From Variovorax sp. EL159 (GTDB taxonomy: Bacteria > Pseudomonadota > Gammaproteobacteria > Burkholderiales > Burkholderiaceae_C): 64,000 nt of DNA. Made by a program: the position numbers and the translations under genes. Numbering within the stretch: position 1 is the first letter of the stretch; each line of letters begins with the position of its first letter. Under the pieces are notes generated by a model. That model was not told where the DNA came from and made no database searches. It worked only from the letters and a program-made list of their open reading frames with translations. The stretch lies in contig NZ_FMUJ01000002.1 of assembly GCF_900100965.1 (NCBI RefSeq), positions 245,869-309,868 on the forward strand. Direction: 5' to 3'. This document shows, piece after piece, positions 37,164 through 46,882 of the stretch.

Positions 37164-38285
37164 ATGGCGTCCTCTCTCGTCATCGATGTCGACTACGAGC
37201 AGCCCACGGCGCTGCAGGGCGCGGTGTGCGACACGCGCCATGCCTGGGCCCGCGTGCCGCCCGAGCCGTCGCCGGATGAACGCATCGCGCTCAAGGAACG
37301 CATTCGCCGCCTGCTGCGCGAGCGCAATGCGGTGATGGTGTCGCACTTCTACGTGCACCCCGACCTGCAGGACCTGGCCGAGGAAACCGGCGGCATCGTG
37401 AGCGACTCGCTTGAAATGGCGCGCTTCGGCCGCGACCATGCCGCGCAGACGCTGGTGGTGTCGGGCGTGCGCTTCATGGGCGAGACCTCGAAGATCCTTT
37501 CGCCCGAAAAGCGCGTGCTGATGCCCGACCTGGACGCCAATTGCTCGCTCGACCTGGGTTGCCCGGTCGAGCAGTTCAGCGCGTTCTGCGACCAGCATCC
37601 CGACCGCACCGTGGTGGTCTACGCCAACACCAGCGCGGCTGTGAAGGCGCGTGCCGACTGGCTGGTCACTTCAAGCTGCGCACTCGACGTGGTGAACGCG
37701 CTGCATGCGGCGGGCCAGAAGATCCTCTGGGGCCCCGACCGCCACCTGGGCGACTACATCCAGCGCCAGACCGGCGCGGACATGGTCAGCTGGAACGGCG
37801 CCTGCATCGTGCATGACGAGTTCAAGGCGCTCGAACTCGAGTTGCTCATGAAGGAGCACCCGAAGGCGAAGGTGCTGGTGCATCCCGAATCGCCATCCGA
37901 CGTGATCGCGCTGGCGGACGCCGTCGGCTCGACCTCGGCCATCCTGAACGCGGCGCAGCGCATGGACGCGACCGAATTCATTGTGGCTACCGACACCGGG
38001 ATGCTGCACAAGCTGCGCACGCTGAACCCGGGCAAGACTTTCATCGAAGCGCCCACCGCCGGCAATGGCGGCACCTGCAAGAGCTGCGCGCATTGCCCGT
38101 GGATGGCGATGAACGGACTGGTGGAACTGGCGAATGCGCTGGAGACGGGCGCGGGCGAGATTCATGTCGACCCGGCGCTGGGGCTGCGGGCACGGGTGCC
38201 GATCGACCGGATGCTGGCGTTCACGGCAGGCCTGAAGAACGGGCAGGCGCCCGGGAGCCTGGTCGCCGGTATCGGCGCGGCCTGA
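37164..38285 (+). CDS. nadA: Quinolinate synthase
   Basis: This 373-residue Fe-S enzyme condenses iminoaspartate with dihydroxyacetone phosphate to make quinolinate. The cluster cysteines are visible in [25 protein letters not shown] and the terminal [16 protein letters not shown]. The substrate-binding phrase [15 protein letters not shown] is conserved. It works between NadB (encoded at 41265-42836) and NadC (the preceding gene). Dispersed palindromes separate it from the convergent queD-like gene. Confidence 0.95.
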   Translation: MASSLVIDVDYEQPTALQGAVCDTRHAWARVPPEPSPDERIALKERIRRLLRERNAVMVSHFYVHPDLQDLAEETGGIVSDSLEMARFGRDHAAQTLVVSGVRFMGETSKILSPEKRVLMPDLDANCSLDLGCPVEQFSAFCDQHPDRTVVVYANTSAAVKARADWLVTSSCALDVVNALHAAGQKILWGPDRHLGDYIQRQTGADMVSWNGACIVHDEFKALELELLMKEHPKAKVLVHPESPSDVIALADAVGSTSAILNAAQRMDATEFIVATDTGMLHKLRTLNPGKTFIEAPTAGNGGTCKSCAHCPWMAMNGLVELANALETGAGEIHVDPALGLRARVPIDRMLAFTAGLKNGQAPGSLVAGIGAA

Positions 38286-38300
38286 CCCTGTCTTCTGTCT

Positions 38301-38409
38301 TGCTCCTTCCCCCTCTGGGGGAAGGTTGGGATGGGGGCAGGCAGAGCGCTCGATGGGTACGCCGCTGTGCCCCCACCCCGGCCCTCCCCCAAAGGGGGAG
38401 GGAGAAAGA
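38301..38409. repeat. Pair of inverted palindromic elements, family A (copies 2 and 3)
   Basis: Copy 2 (38301-38339) has CTTCCCCC-tct-GGGGGAAG and a G-rich tail. Copy 3 (about 38368-38409) is in the opposite orientation with CTCCCCC-ttt-GGGGGAG on the minus strand. The pair sits tail-to-tail between the stops of nadA and the queD-like gene and could serve as a bidirectional terminator. A related copy is at 2857-2897. Confidence 0.7.
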
Positions 38410-38414
38410 AAAAC

Positions 38415-38777
38415 CTAGAAGTCCACGGTGCAGGAATCGCCCAGCGCCTCGCGCCAGACCTTCACCCGCGCCAGCGAAGCCCGCAAATCTGGCAGCGCAT
38501 CCGCAATGAACACGCAAAGGTTCTCCAGCGTCGGCGGATGCAGCCCCGCCACATCGTCCAGCAGGTGATGGTCGAGCTGCTCGCGCACCTCCTCCAGCCG
38601 CCGACGCAGCAACCCCAGGTCGATCACCATCCCCGTCACCGGATCGCGCTCGCCCGCGAGCCAGACTTCGGCGTGGTACGTATGGCCGTGGATACGGCGG
38701 CTGCCTTCGACTTCGATCTCGCGCTTCAGCGTGTGAGCGGCGTCGAAGAAAAAGCGTTGGCTGATGGTGAAGCGCAT
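38415..38777 (-). CDS. 6-pyruvoyl-tetrahydropterin synthase/QueD family protein
   Basis: This 120-residue protein belongs to the family that makes 6-carboxytetrahydropterin in queuosine synthesis. Zinc ligands His15, His30 and His32 (RRIHGHTYHAEV), the Asp69-His70 pair and Glu110 are present. The cysteine that precedes the HGH motif in E. coli QueD (Cys27) aligns with Ser26 here. The AGC codon is one base from TGC. Loss of this nucleophile makes normal QueD activity doubtful, although queE is the adjacent upstream gene. It may be a variant PTPS subfamily with another pterin reaction. Confidence 0.78.
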   Translation of the reverse strand: MRFTISQRFFFDAAHTLKREIEVEGSRRIHGHTYHAEVWLAGERDPVTGMVIDLGLLRRRLEEVREQLDHHLLDDVAGLHPPTLENLCVFIADALPDLRASLARVKVWREALGDSCTVDF

Positions 38778-38812
38778 CGTCAAAAAAGAAACCCAAAAAT
38801 AAAAGCTGTCAC

Positions 38813-40299
<1,487 letters not shown>

Positions 40300-41193
40300 T
40301 TACCAGGCGTGGAGTTGATCGTCGGGAAAGCTGCCGTCCTTCACCGCATGCACGTAGGCCGCCAGGGCCTGCGCGATGCTCGAGGAATCGGCCATGAAGT
40401 TGCGCACGAACTTCGGCATGCGGCCGAGGTTGATGCCCAGCATGTCGTGCAACACCAGCACCTGGCCGGCGGTGGCCTTGCCGGCACCGATGCCGATGGT
40501 GGCGCAGTGCGCCAGTTCGGTCGTGAGTTCGGCGGCCAGTGCGGCCGGCACCATCTCGAGCACCAGCATCGTCGCGCCCGCGTCCTGCAGCGCATGGGCC
40601 TGCTGCTTGAGCAGGGCCGCGGCTTCATCGCCCTTGCCCTGCACGCGGTAGCCGCCCAGCGCATGCACCGTCTGCGGCGTCAGGCCCAGGTGGGCGCACA
40701 CCGGGATGCCGCGCTCGACCAGGAAGCGAACCGTCTCGGTGGTCCAGCCGCCGCCTTCGAGCTTGACCATGTGCGCGCCGGCCTGCATCAGCACCGTGGC
40801 ACTGCGCAGTGCCTGCTCGCGCGATTCCTGGTAACTGCCGAAGGGCAGGTCGGCAATCAGCCAGGCTGTGCCCTGCACGCGGCGCAGGCCGCGCGAGACG
40901 CTGTCGGTGTGATAGCGCATGGTGTCCAGGCTCACGCCCACGGTGCTGTGTAGGCCCTGGCAGACCATGCCGAGCGAATCGCCGACCAGCAGGCAGTCGA
41001 TGCCCGCCGCGTCGGCCATGGCCGCGAAGGTGGCGTCGTAGGCGGTCAGCATCGCGATCTTCTCGCCGCGCGCATGCATGTCGGCCAGGCGCGGCAGGCT
41101 CACGGGCTTGCGCGAGGCGGGCGCCGAGGCCGGCGGCAGGGTGCCGTAGGGCGAGGCGGTCTGGGCCGATGGGGTTGGGGTGGTGGTCGACAT
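40300..41193 (-). CDS. panB: 3-methyl-2-oxobutanoate hydroxymethyltransferase
   Basis: This 297-residue enzyme uses methylene-tetrahydrofolate to make ketopantoate, the first step of pantothenate synthesis. Motifs include [43 protein letters not shown] and IGIGAG. The first 30 residues are a Thr/Ser/Pro/Ala-rich extension beyond the usual start. It lies 71 bases after nadB and nine bases before panC. Confidence 0.95.
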   Translation of the reverse strand: MSTTTPTPSAQTASPYGTLPPASAPASRKPVSLPRLADMHARGEKIAMLTAYDATFAAMADAAGIDCLLVGDSLGMVCQGLHSTVGVSLDTMRYHTDSVSRGLRRVQGTAWLIADLPFGSYQESREQALRSATVLMQAGAHMVKLEGGGWTTETVRFLVERGIPVCAHLGLTPQTVHALGGYRVQGKGDEAAALLKQQAHALQDAGATMLVLEMVPAALAAELTTELAHCATIGIGAGKATAGQVLVLHDMLGINLGRMPKFVRNFMADSSSIAQALAAYVHAVKDGSFPDDQLHAW

Positions 41194-41264
41194 GGTTGGG
41201 TTTCTCCCTGCGGGCGTCGGTGGCCGGGCATCCTTGGTGACAGAAGATGAAAGCGGGTGGGTCG

Positions 41265-42836
41265 TCAGCCGGCCGGCGGCACCAGGACGGTCGGTGCGGT
41301 GGGCTCGGCGAGCGAAGGGTAGTCGCGGCTGAAATGCAGCCCGCGGCTTTCGTGGCGTGCCTGGGCCGAGCGCACGATCAGTTCGGCCACCTGCACGAGG
41401 TTGCGCAACTCCAGCAGGTCGCGCGTGACGTGGAAGTTCGCATAGAACTCCTGGATCTCGGCCTGCAGCAGCGCGATGCGATGGCTCGCGCGCTCCAGCC
41501 GCTTGTTGGTGCGCACGATGCCGACGTAGTCCCACATGAAGCGGCGCAGCTCGTCCCAGTTGTGCGAGATGACGACGGACTCGTCGGCGTCGGTGACGCG
41601 GCTGTCGTCCCACGCGGGCAGCGTGGCGGTGCGACGTGCGGGTGCTTCGGCGATGGCGTCGGCGGCGGCGCGTGCGAACACCATGCACTCGACCAGCGAA
41701 TTGCTGGCCAGCCGGTTGGCGCCATGCAGGCCGGTGCAGGCGGTTTCTCCGATGGCGTAGAGGCCCGGCACGTCGGTGCGGCCGGCAAGGTCGCTGAGCA
41801 CGCCGCCGCAGGTGTAGTGCGCGGCTGGCACCACGGGAATCGGCTCGCGCGTGATGTCGATGCCCAGCTCGGCGCAGCGCGCCAGGATGTTGGGAAAGTG
41901 CTCTTTCAGGAACGCGGCGGGCTGGTGCGAGATGTCGAGGTACACGCAATCGAGGCCGTGCTTCTTCATCTCGAAGTCGATGGCGCGCGCCACCACGTCG
42001 CGCGGCGCGAGTTCGGCGCGCTCGTCGTGTTTCGGCATGAAGCGGGTCCCATCGGGGAGCTTCAACAGGCCGCCTTCGCCGCGCACCGCCTCGCTGATCA
42101 GGAAGGACTTGGCATGCGGGTGGTACAGGCAGGTCGGGTGGAACTGGATGAACTCCATGTTCGATACCCGGCAGCCCGCGCGCCATGCCGCGGCAATGCC
42201 GTCGCCGGTGGCCGTGTCGGGGTTGGTGGTGTACAGGTACACCTTGCCCGCGCCGCCCGTTGCCAGGATGGTGTGCGGCGCGCGGAAGGCCTGCACCTCG
42301 TCGGTGGCGTCGTCCAGCGCGTAGAGGCCCAGGCAGGCCGGGTCATGAAGGCCGAGCTTGGTGCCGGTGACGAGGTCGACCAGCGTGTGGTGCTCGAAGA
42401 GCGTGATGTTCGGCGTGCGGCGCACGCGCTCGATCAGCACCTGCTGCACGGCGGCGCCGGTGGCGTCGGTCACGTGCACGATGCGGCGCTGGCTGTGGCC
42501 GCCTTCGCGCGTCAGGTGCAGGCCGCCGCCTTCTTCCGAGAACGGCACCCCCAGCTCGCGCAGCCAGCCGATGGCTTCGGGCGCATGCTCGACCACGAAG
42601 CGCGTGGCCTCGGGGTCGCACAGGCCCGCACCGGCCACCAGCGTGTCTTCGACGTGGGCGTCGAAGCTGTCGCCCGCCGCCAGCACCGCGGCAATGCCGC
42701 CTTGCGCCCAGGCGCTGGAGCCGTCGTTCAGCGCGCGCTTGGTCAACACCGCCACGCGGTGCGTGGGGGCCAGGTGCAGCGCGGCGGAGAGGCCGGCGAG
42801 GCCGCTGCCGACGATGAGGACGTCGAAGTCGTGCAC
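41265..42836 (-). CDS. nadB: L-aspartate oxidase
   Basis: This 523-residue flavoenzyme oxidises aspartate to iminoaspartate for NAD synthesis. The FAD-binding start is [16 protein letters not shown]. The flavin loop [20 protein letters not shown], the catalytic-region [14 protein letters not shown] and [15 protein letters not shown] are characteristic. It follows scpA by 26 bases. Its product feeds NadA, encoded 3 kb away on the other strand. Confidence 0.95.
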   Translation of the reverse strand: MHDFDVLIVGSGLAGLSAALHLAPTHRVAVLTKRALNDGSSAWAQGGIAAVLAAGDSFDAHVEDTLVAGAGLCDPEATRFVVEHAPEAIGWLRELGVPFSEEGGGLHLTREGGHSQRRIVHVTDATGAAVQQVLIERVRRTPNITLFEHHTLVDLVTGTKLGLHDPACLGLYALDDATDEVQAFRAPHTILATGGAGKVYLYTTNPDTATGDGIAAAWRAGCRVSNMEFIQFHPTCLYHPHAKSFLISEAVRGEGGLLKLPDGTRFMPKHDERAELAPRDVVARAIDFEMKKHGLDCVYLDISHQPAAFLKEHFPNILARCAELGIDITREPIPVVPAAHYTCGGVLSDLAGRTDVPGLYAIGETACTGLHGANRLASNSLVECMVFARAAADAIAEAPARRTATLPAWDDSRVTDADESVVISHNWDELRRFMWDYVGIVRTNKRLERASHRIALLQAEIQEFYANFHVTRDLLELRNLVQVAELIVRSAQARHESRGLHFSRDYPSLAEPTAPTVLVPPAG

Positions 42837-42862
42837 GGCGGAATTCTCTGAATTTGGGGTGG

Positions 42863-43699
42863 TCAGGCCGGCGAGTACGCCAGCCGCACGTAGATCGGCG
42901 CGAAGGCTTCCGCCTGCGTGATGTCGATCAGCGTTTCCTTGGCCAATTCGAGCATCGCGATGAAGGTGACGATCAGCACCGGCGCGCCGCGCGACACATC
43001 GAACAGCTTCTCGAACTCCACGAAGCGCTGCCCCTGCAGGTGGCGCAGCACGATGCTCATGTGCTCGCGCACGTTGAGCTCTTCGCGCGAGATCTTGTGG
43101 TGCTGCACGAGCTTGGCGCGCTTCATGATGTCGGCCCAGGCGTCGCGCAGCTCGATCACGTTCACGTCGGGAAAGCGCGGCTTGAGCGACTGCTCGATGT
43201 AGACCTGCCCCTTCCAGAAGTCGCGGCCATAGGTCGGCATCGCGCTGATGGCGGCGGCCTGCAGCTTGGTCTGCTCGTATTCGAGCAGGCGGCGAACGAG
43301 TTCGGCGCGCGGGTCTTCGGCTTCTTCGCCGTCGGCCACCTTCTTGGGCGGCAGCAGCATGCGCGACTTGATCTCGATCAGCATCGCGGCCATCAGCAGG
43401 TACTCGGCCGCCAGTTCGAGGTTCGTCTGGCGGATCTCGTCGACGTAGCTCAGGTACTGGCGCGTGAGCCCCGCCATCGGGATGTCGAGGATGTTGAAGT
43501 TCTGCTTGCGGATCAGGTAGAGCAGCAAGTCGAGCGGGCCTTCGAAGGCCTCCAGGAACACCTGCAACGCCTCGGGCGGGATGTACAGGTCCTTCGGCAT
43601 CGCGAACAGCGGCTCGCCATAGAGCCTCGCGAGCGCGACCTGGTCGACCACATCGGGCATGTCGACCACCAATGCGCCGTTGTCCTCGTCTCCGATCAT
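42863..43699 (-). CDS. scpA: Segregation and condensation protein A
   Basis: This 278-residue kleisin subunit joins SMC and ScpB in chromosome organisation. The hallmark [24 protein letters not shown] is split across the N-terminal third, followed by [18 protein letters not shown]. The C-terminal winged helix ([23 protein letters not shown]) ends the protein. scpB is not in the window. It heads the scpA-nadB-panB-panC-queE run. Confidence 0.92.
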   Translation of the reverse strand: MIGDEDNGALVVDMPDVVDQVALARLYGEPLFAMPKDLYIPPEALQVFLEAFEGPLDLLLYLIRKQNFNILDIPMAGLTRQYLSYVDEIRQTNLELAAEYLLMAAMLIEIKSRMLLPPKKVADGEEAEDPRAELVRRLLEYEQTKLQAAAISAMPTYGRDFWKGQVYIEQSLKPRFPDVNVIELRDAWADIMKRAKLVQHHKISREELNVREHMSIVLRHLQGQRFVEFEKLFDVSRGAPVLIVTFIAMLELAKETLIDITQAEAFAPIYVRLAYSPA

Positions 43700-43705
43700 C
43701 GGGCG

Positions 43706-43728
43706 GTCGCTATCATTTAAATAGCGAC
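43706..43728. repeat. Short stem-loop GTCGCTAT-N7-ATAGCGAC, family C (copy 2)
   Basis: A perfect eight-base stem with an AT loop lies in the 75-base gap between the DUF3460 gene and scpA. It shares GCTAT-N7-ATAGC with the element at 7798-7814. Confidence 0.55.
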
Positions 43729-43774
43729 TTGCGCAATGCGGGCGGGCGTCAGATGCCGGTTCGGCATTGCCGGA

Positions 43775-43981
43775 TTACTTGGCTTGGGTCTGGTAGACGT
43801 ACGGCTGCTGCGGCACGCGGGCTTCGCTGTATTCCTCGAGCAGGCTGCGGTCGAGGTGCTTGTCCCACAGCAGGGCGCGGCCGGCGCGCTGTTCGGCTTC
43901 CAGCGTCGGCTTCTTTTCTTTCATCTCCTCGATGAAATTGGTGATCTCGGAAGAGTAGTGGGGGCGGCGGAAGATGGACAT
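43775..43981 (-). CDS. DUF3460 family small protein
   Basis: This 68-residue soluble protein matches the Burkholderiales DUF3460 family: start MSIFRRPHYSSEITNFIEEM, middle GRALLWDK, and end YVYQTQAK. The function is unknown. It lies immediately upstream of scpA on the same strand, a common arrangement in the order. The ATG at 43981 is chosen because homologues begin MSIF/MSLF. Confidence 0.82.
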   Translation of the reverse strand: MSIFRRPHYSSEITNFIEEMKEKKPTLEAEQRAGRALLWDKHLDRSLLEEYSEARVPQQPYVYQTQAK

Positions 43982-44020
43982 AGACTGGACCTTTATGGCG
44001 CGAATTTTACCGGGGACGGC

Positions 44021-44527
44021 ATGAGGCAACGGCGACTGTGGCAGATCGGCATGGCAATGGGGCTTTTGGCGGGGGTGATCGGCCTTGCGGGCTGCGACCG
44101 CCAGAACATCAGCGAGCTCGAGGAAGGCGTGTCGACCGAGGCCGATGTGCGTGCCCGGTTCGGCGAGCCCGAGAACGTCTGGGACGCCCCGAACAGCGGT
44201 CGCATCTTCGAGTACAACCGCCAGCCCCAGGGCCAGAAGAACTACATGATCACCATCGGCGCCGACGGCAAGATGGCCGCGCTGCGCCAGGTGCTCACGC
44301 CCGAGAACTTCGCCAAGGTGCAGCCCGGCATGCCGATGGAAAGCCTGCGCAAGCTGCTGGGCAAGCCCGCGAAGGTCACGCCTTACGCGCTCAAGCGCGA
44401 GACCGAATGGGAATGGCGCTGGGTGCAGCCGCCGAATTCGCCGATGGTGTTCACCGCCACGCTGAACGACGACCAGCGCGTGCTGCGCAGCGGGTCGTCG
44501 CCCGACCGCGGCACCGAGGCGCCCTGA
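44021..44527 (+). CDS. SmpA/OmlA-like outer-membrane lipoprotein
   Basis: This 168-residue predicted lipoprotein has lipobox LAGC (Cys near residue 25) after a hydrophobic signal (IGMAMGLLAGVIGLAGC). The mature part resembles BamE/SmpA folds, with two similar units: ISELEEGVSTEADVRARFGEP and FAKVQPGMPMESLRKLLGKP. Each looks like a helix followed by a GxP turn. It may assist outer-membrane assembly, but it is not the canonical BamE. It is divergent from the DUF3460 gene. Confidence 0.75.
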   Translation: MRQRRLWQIGMAMGLLAGVIGLAGCDRQNISELEEGVSTEADVRARFGEPENVWDAPNSGRIFEYNRQPQGQKNYMITIGADGKMAALRQVLTPENFAKVQPGMPMESLRKLLGKPAKVTPYALKRETEWEWRWVQPPNSPMVFTATLNDDQRVLRSGSSPDRGTEAP

Positions 44528-44536
44528 GCGCGGGGC

Positions 44537-45973
44537 CTACAGCGCCGCCGCGTGCAGTGCCGGGCGCCGCGTGGCCCAGGGCATGGCCTGCTCGAGCTGC
44601 GCGGCGAGCTGCAGCAGTGTGGCCTCGTCGCCCATGGGCGCCATGCATTGCACGCCGATCGGCAGGTCCCCGGCCATCCCCAGGGGCAGCGAGATCGCCG
44701 GCTGGCCGGTGAGGTTGGCCAGCGGCGTGAAGGTCGCGTAGTCGAACAGTTGGTCGAAGTAACCCTGTGCATCGCGCGCAGGGTCGTCCTGGTCGAGGTA
44801 GCCCAGCGCCACGGGCGGGGTCCGCATCGTCGGCGTGAGCAGGACGTCGTACTGCGCGAAGAAGGGCGCCACTTCGCGCGAGACCGCATTCATCTGCGCG
44901 AGCGCCAGTTCCAGGTCGAGCGCGCTCAGGCGCAGCCCGTGCTCGGCGGTGGCGCGGGTGCAGGCCTGCACCTGGCCCAGCGCCTTCTCCAGCGGCATCT
45001 GCAGCGCCTGCGCCACGCCCGCCACGCCGGCCGCCAGCAACGAAGACCAGAAGGTGCGCGTGGCCGAGAAGAAGGCCTCGTGCGCATACGACGGCGTCGC
45101 CCATTCCACGACATGCCCGAGACCGGCGAGCGTGCGTGCCGTCGCCTCCACCGCGTCGACGCAGGGTTGCGCCGCCGGCTGCGTGCCCGGGAACTGCGTG
45201 CTCACCGCGATGCGCAGCCGGCGCGGCGCCGACCGGATGGCCTGTGCGTAGGGCTGCGCGGGCGCGGCCGTCAGGAACGGATCGCCCAGCTCGGGGCCGT
45301 GCATGAGGTCGAGCGCGGCGGCGGCGTCGCGCACGGTGCGGCAGACCACGCCCTCCATGCCCAGGCCCATCAGCGGCTGGCCGTAGCCCGGGCCGGCGCT
45401 GATGCGGCCGCGGCTGGACTTCAGCCCGATCAGGCCGCAGGCAGCGGCGGGCACGCGGATCGAACCGCCGCCGTCGTTGGCGTGCGCCATGGGCACGATG
45501 CCGGCGGCAACCGCCGCGGCCGAGCCCCCACTGGAGCCGCCCGCGCTGTACGCCAGGTTCCACGGGTTGCGCGTCGCGCCGCCGAGGGCGCTCTCGGTGG
45601 TGGCGTTGAAGCCGAGCTCCGGGGTCCAGGTGCGCCCCAGCGTGGCCAGGCCGGCGCGGCGAAAGCGCGCCATCAACGCGCTGTCTGCGGCAGCCGGCAG
45701 CCCGTCGCCGAACAGCCGGCTGCCGGCCTGGCAGCGCACGCCCTCGGCCTGCAGCACCAGGTCCTTGATGAGGAAGGGCACGCCGCCCAGCGGACCCTGT
45801 GCGTCGTGCGACAGAGGGGCGTCGAAAAGCTCGGCCATGGCGTTGATGCGCGGGTTGAGCGCGGTCGCCGCCTGGCGCGCGCACCGCTGCGCTTCGGCGG
45901 CGCTGATGTCCTTGCGGCGGATGCATTCGGCCAGCCCGGTGGCGTCGAGGCGGCTGTAGTCGGCGAGGTTCAT
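44537..45973 (-). CDS. Amidase (amidase signature family)
   Basis: This 478-residue amide hydrolase uses a Ser-cisSer-Lys triad: Lys70 (PFLIKDLV), Ser147 or Ser148 in GGSSGGSAAAVAAG, and nucleophile Ser171 (DGGGSIRVPA). The C-terminal half is variable, so the substrate cannot be named; homologues are annotated as 6-aminohexanoate-cyclic-dimer hydrolase or generic amidases. It is divergent from a LuxR-type regulator, with a perfect palindrome between them, suggesting control by that regulator. It is not GatA, since no gatB or gatC is adjacent. Confidence 0.88.
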   Translation of the reverse strand: MNLADYSRLDATGLAECIRRKDISAAEAQRCARQAATALNPRINAMAELFDAPLSHDAQGPLGGVPFLIKDLVLQAEGVRCQAGSRLFGDGLPAAADSALMARFRRAGLATLGRTWTPELGFNATTESALGGATRNPWNLAYSAGGSSGGSAAAVAAGIVPMAHANDGGGSIRVPAAACGLIGLKSSRGRISAGPGYGQPLMGLGMEGVVCRTVRDAAAALDLMHGPELGDPFLTAAPAQPYAQAIRSAPRRLRIAVSTQFPGTQPAAQPCVDAVEATARTLAGLGHVVEWATPSYAHEAFFSATRTFWSSLLAAGVAGVAQALQMPLEKALGQVQACTRATAEHGLRLSALDLELALAQMNAVSREVAPFFAQYDVLLTPTMRTPPVALGYLDQDDPARDAQGYFDQLFDYATFTPLANLTGQPAISLPLGMAGDLPIGVQCMAPMGDEATLLQLAAQLEQAMPWATRRPALHAAAL

Positions 45974-46045
45974 GGCAACGGTGTCCTGTTCGTGTGTGAT
46001 GTGGGAACGCCGTGCAGCGTAGGGTGGGGTGTCCGGCAACGGCAG

Positions 46046-46061
46046 TCGTTCAGATGAACGA
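46046..46061. promoter_or_regulatory. Perfect 7-2-7 palindrome between amidase and LuxR-type regulator
   Basis: TCGTTCA-GA-TGAACGA lies in the 140-base divergent gap, 73 bases before the amidase start and 53 bases before the regulator start. The position and symmetry fit an operator for the LuxR-type dimer encoded next to it. Confidence 0.5.
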
Positions 46062-46113
46062 TGCGGGAATCTCCGCAATCCCCGCGAGCGGGCGGCCCCT
46101 AAGATCGCGCCGC

Positions 46114-46872
46114 ATGGCGCACAGCAGTTCTTCTTCGGAGTCGTGCATTCCGGCCGCACAGCTCGGCGCGTTGCTGCTCGATCTGTATCCACGGGCCGCC
46201 GCGCCCGAGGCATCGGCCGCCGGCGGGTTGCTGGACTGGCTGGCCGGCCACATTGCGTTTGACGCCGCCTGGTTCGGCCGCTCGGTGTTCGCCGCCGGAC
46301 GGCTCGAGCCGCGAGACAGCCACACCCGCGGGCTGGCGCCGGATTTCGTGGCCGACTGGTGCCGTGTGCGCCACCTCGATCCGATGGTGGCCGCGGTGAT
46401 GGCACGACCGGGCCATGGCATGGCGATGGCGTCGCACGAGTTGCCGCCGATGGGGGCGCTGCGCGCCTTCGCTTCGGACCATCGCCTCGACCGGGTGCTC
46501 AGCGTGATGCTGCATGCGCCCGATTCGCCGTGGTGGACGCACCTGTCGCTGTACGGCCGCGAAGCCGCGAGCTTCGGCGCGCGCGAACATGCGCTGCTGG
46601 AGTTGCTGATGCCTCACCTGGTTTCGGCGCAGGCGCTGCGGCTGCGGGAGACGCCGGCGCCCGGCGTATCGGCCCTGGCGGTGCTGAGCCGTCGCGAGGC
46701 CGAGGTGGCCCGCCTGTTCGGCGAGGGCCACAGCTACAAGATGGTGGCCCGCAGGCTCGACAGTTCCCCGGCGACGGTGCGTCACCACCTGCGGCAGGTG
46801 TACGCCAAGCTCGGCGTCACGAGCAAGGTGCAGATGGCGCGGCTGGTGTGCGGCGATGCCGCGCAGGCCTGA
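46114..46872 (+). CDS. LuxR-family transcriptional regulator
   Basis: This 252-residue regulator has an N-terminal region of about 175 residues with no family I recognise and a C-terminal LuxR helix-turn-helix (about 185-240, LSRREAEVARLFGEGHSYKM and SSPATVRHHLRQVYAKLGV). There is no receiver domain and no clear autoinducer-binding signature, though the middle could be a sensory fold. I chose ATG 46114 because a TAAGAT box ends nine bases before it. It is divergent from the amidase, its likely target. Confidence 0.78.
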   Translation: MAHSSSSSESCIPAAQLGALLLDLYPRAAAPEASAAGGLLDWLAGHIAFDAAWFGRSVFAAGRLEPRDSHTRGLAPDFVADWCRVRHLDPMVAAVMARPGHGMAMASHELPPMGALRAFASDHRLDRVLSVMLHAPDSPWWTHLSLYGREAASFGAREHALLELLMPHLVSAQALRLRETPAPGVSALAVLSRREAEVARLFGEGHSYKMVARRLDSSPATVRHHLRQVYAKLGVTSKVQMARLVCGDAAQA

Positions 46873-46882
46873 CGAGCCCCGT

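Noticed and set aside
44537..46405. Amidase extended N-terminally to 622 residues
   Set aside because: The extension crosses the divergent regulator start and is low-complexity; the protein begins naturally at MNLADYSRLD.
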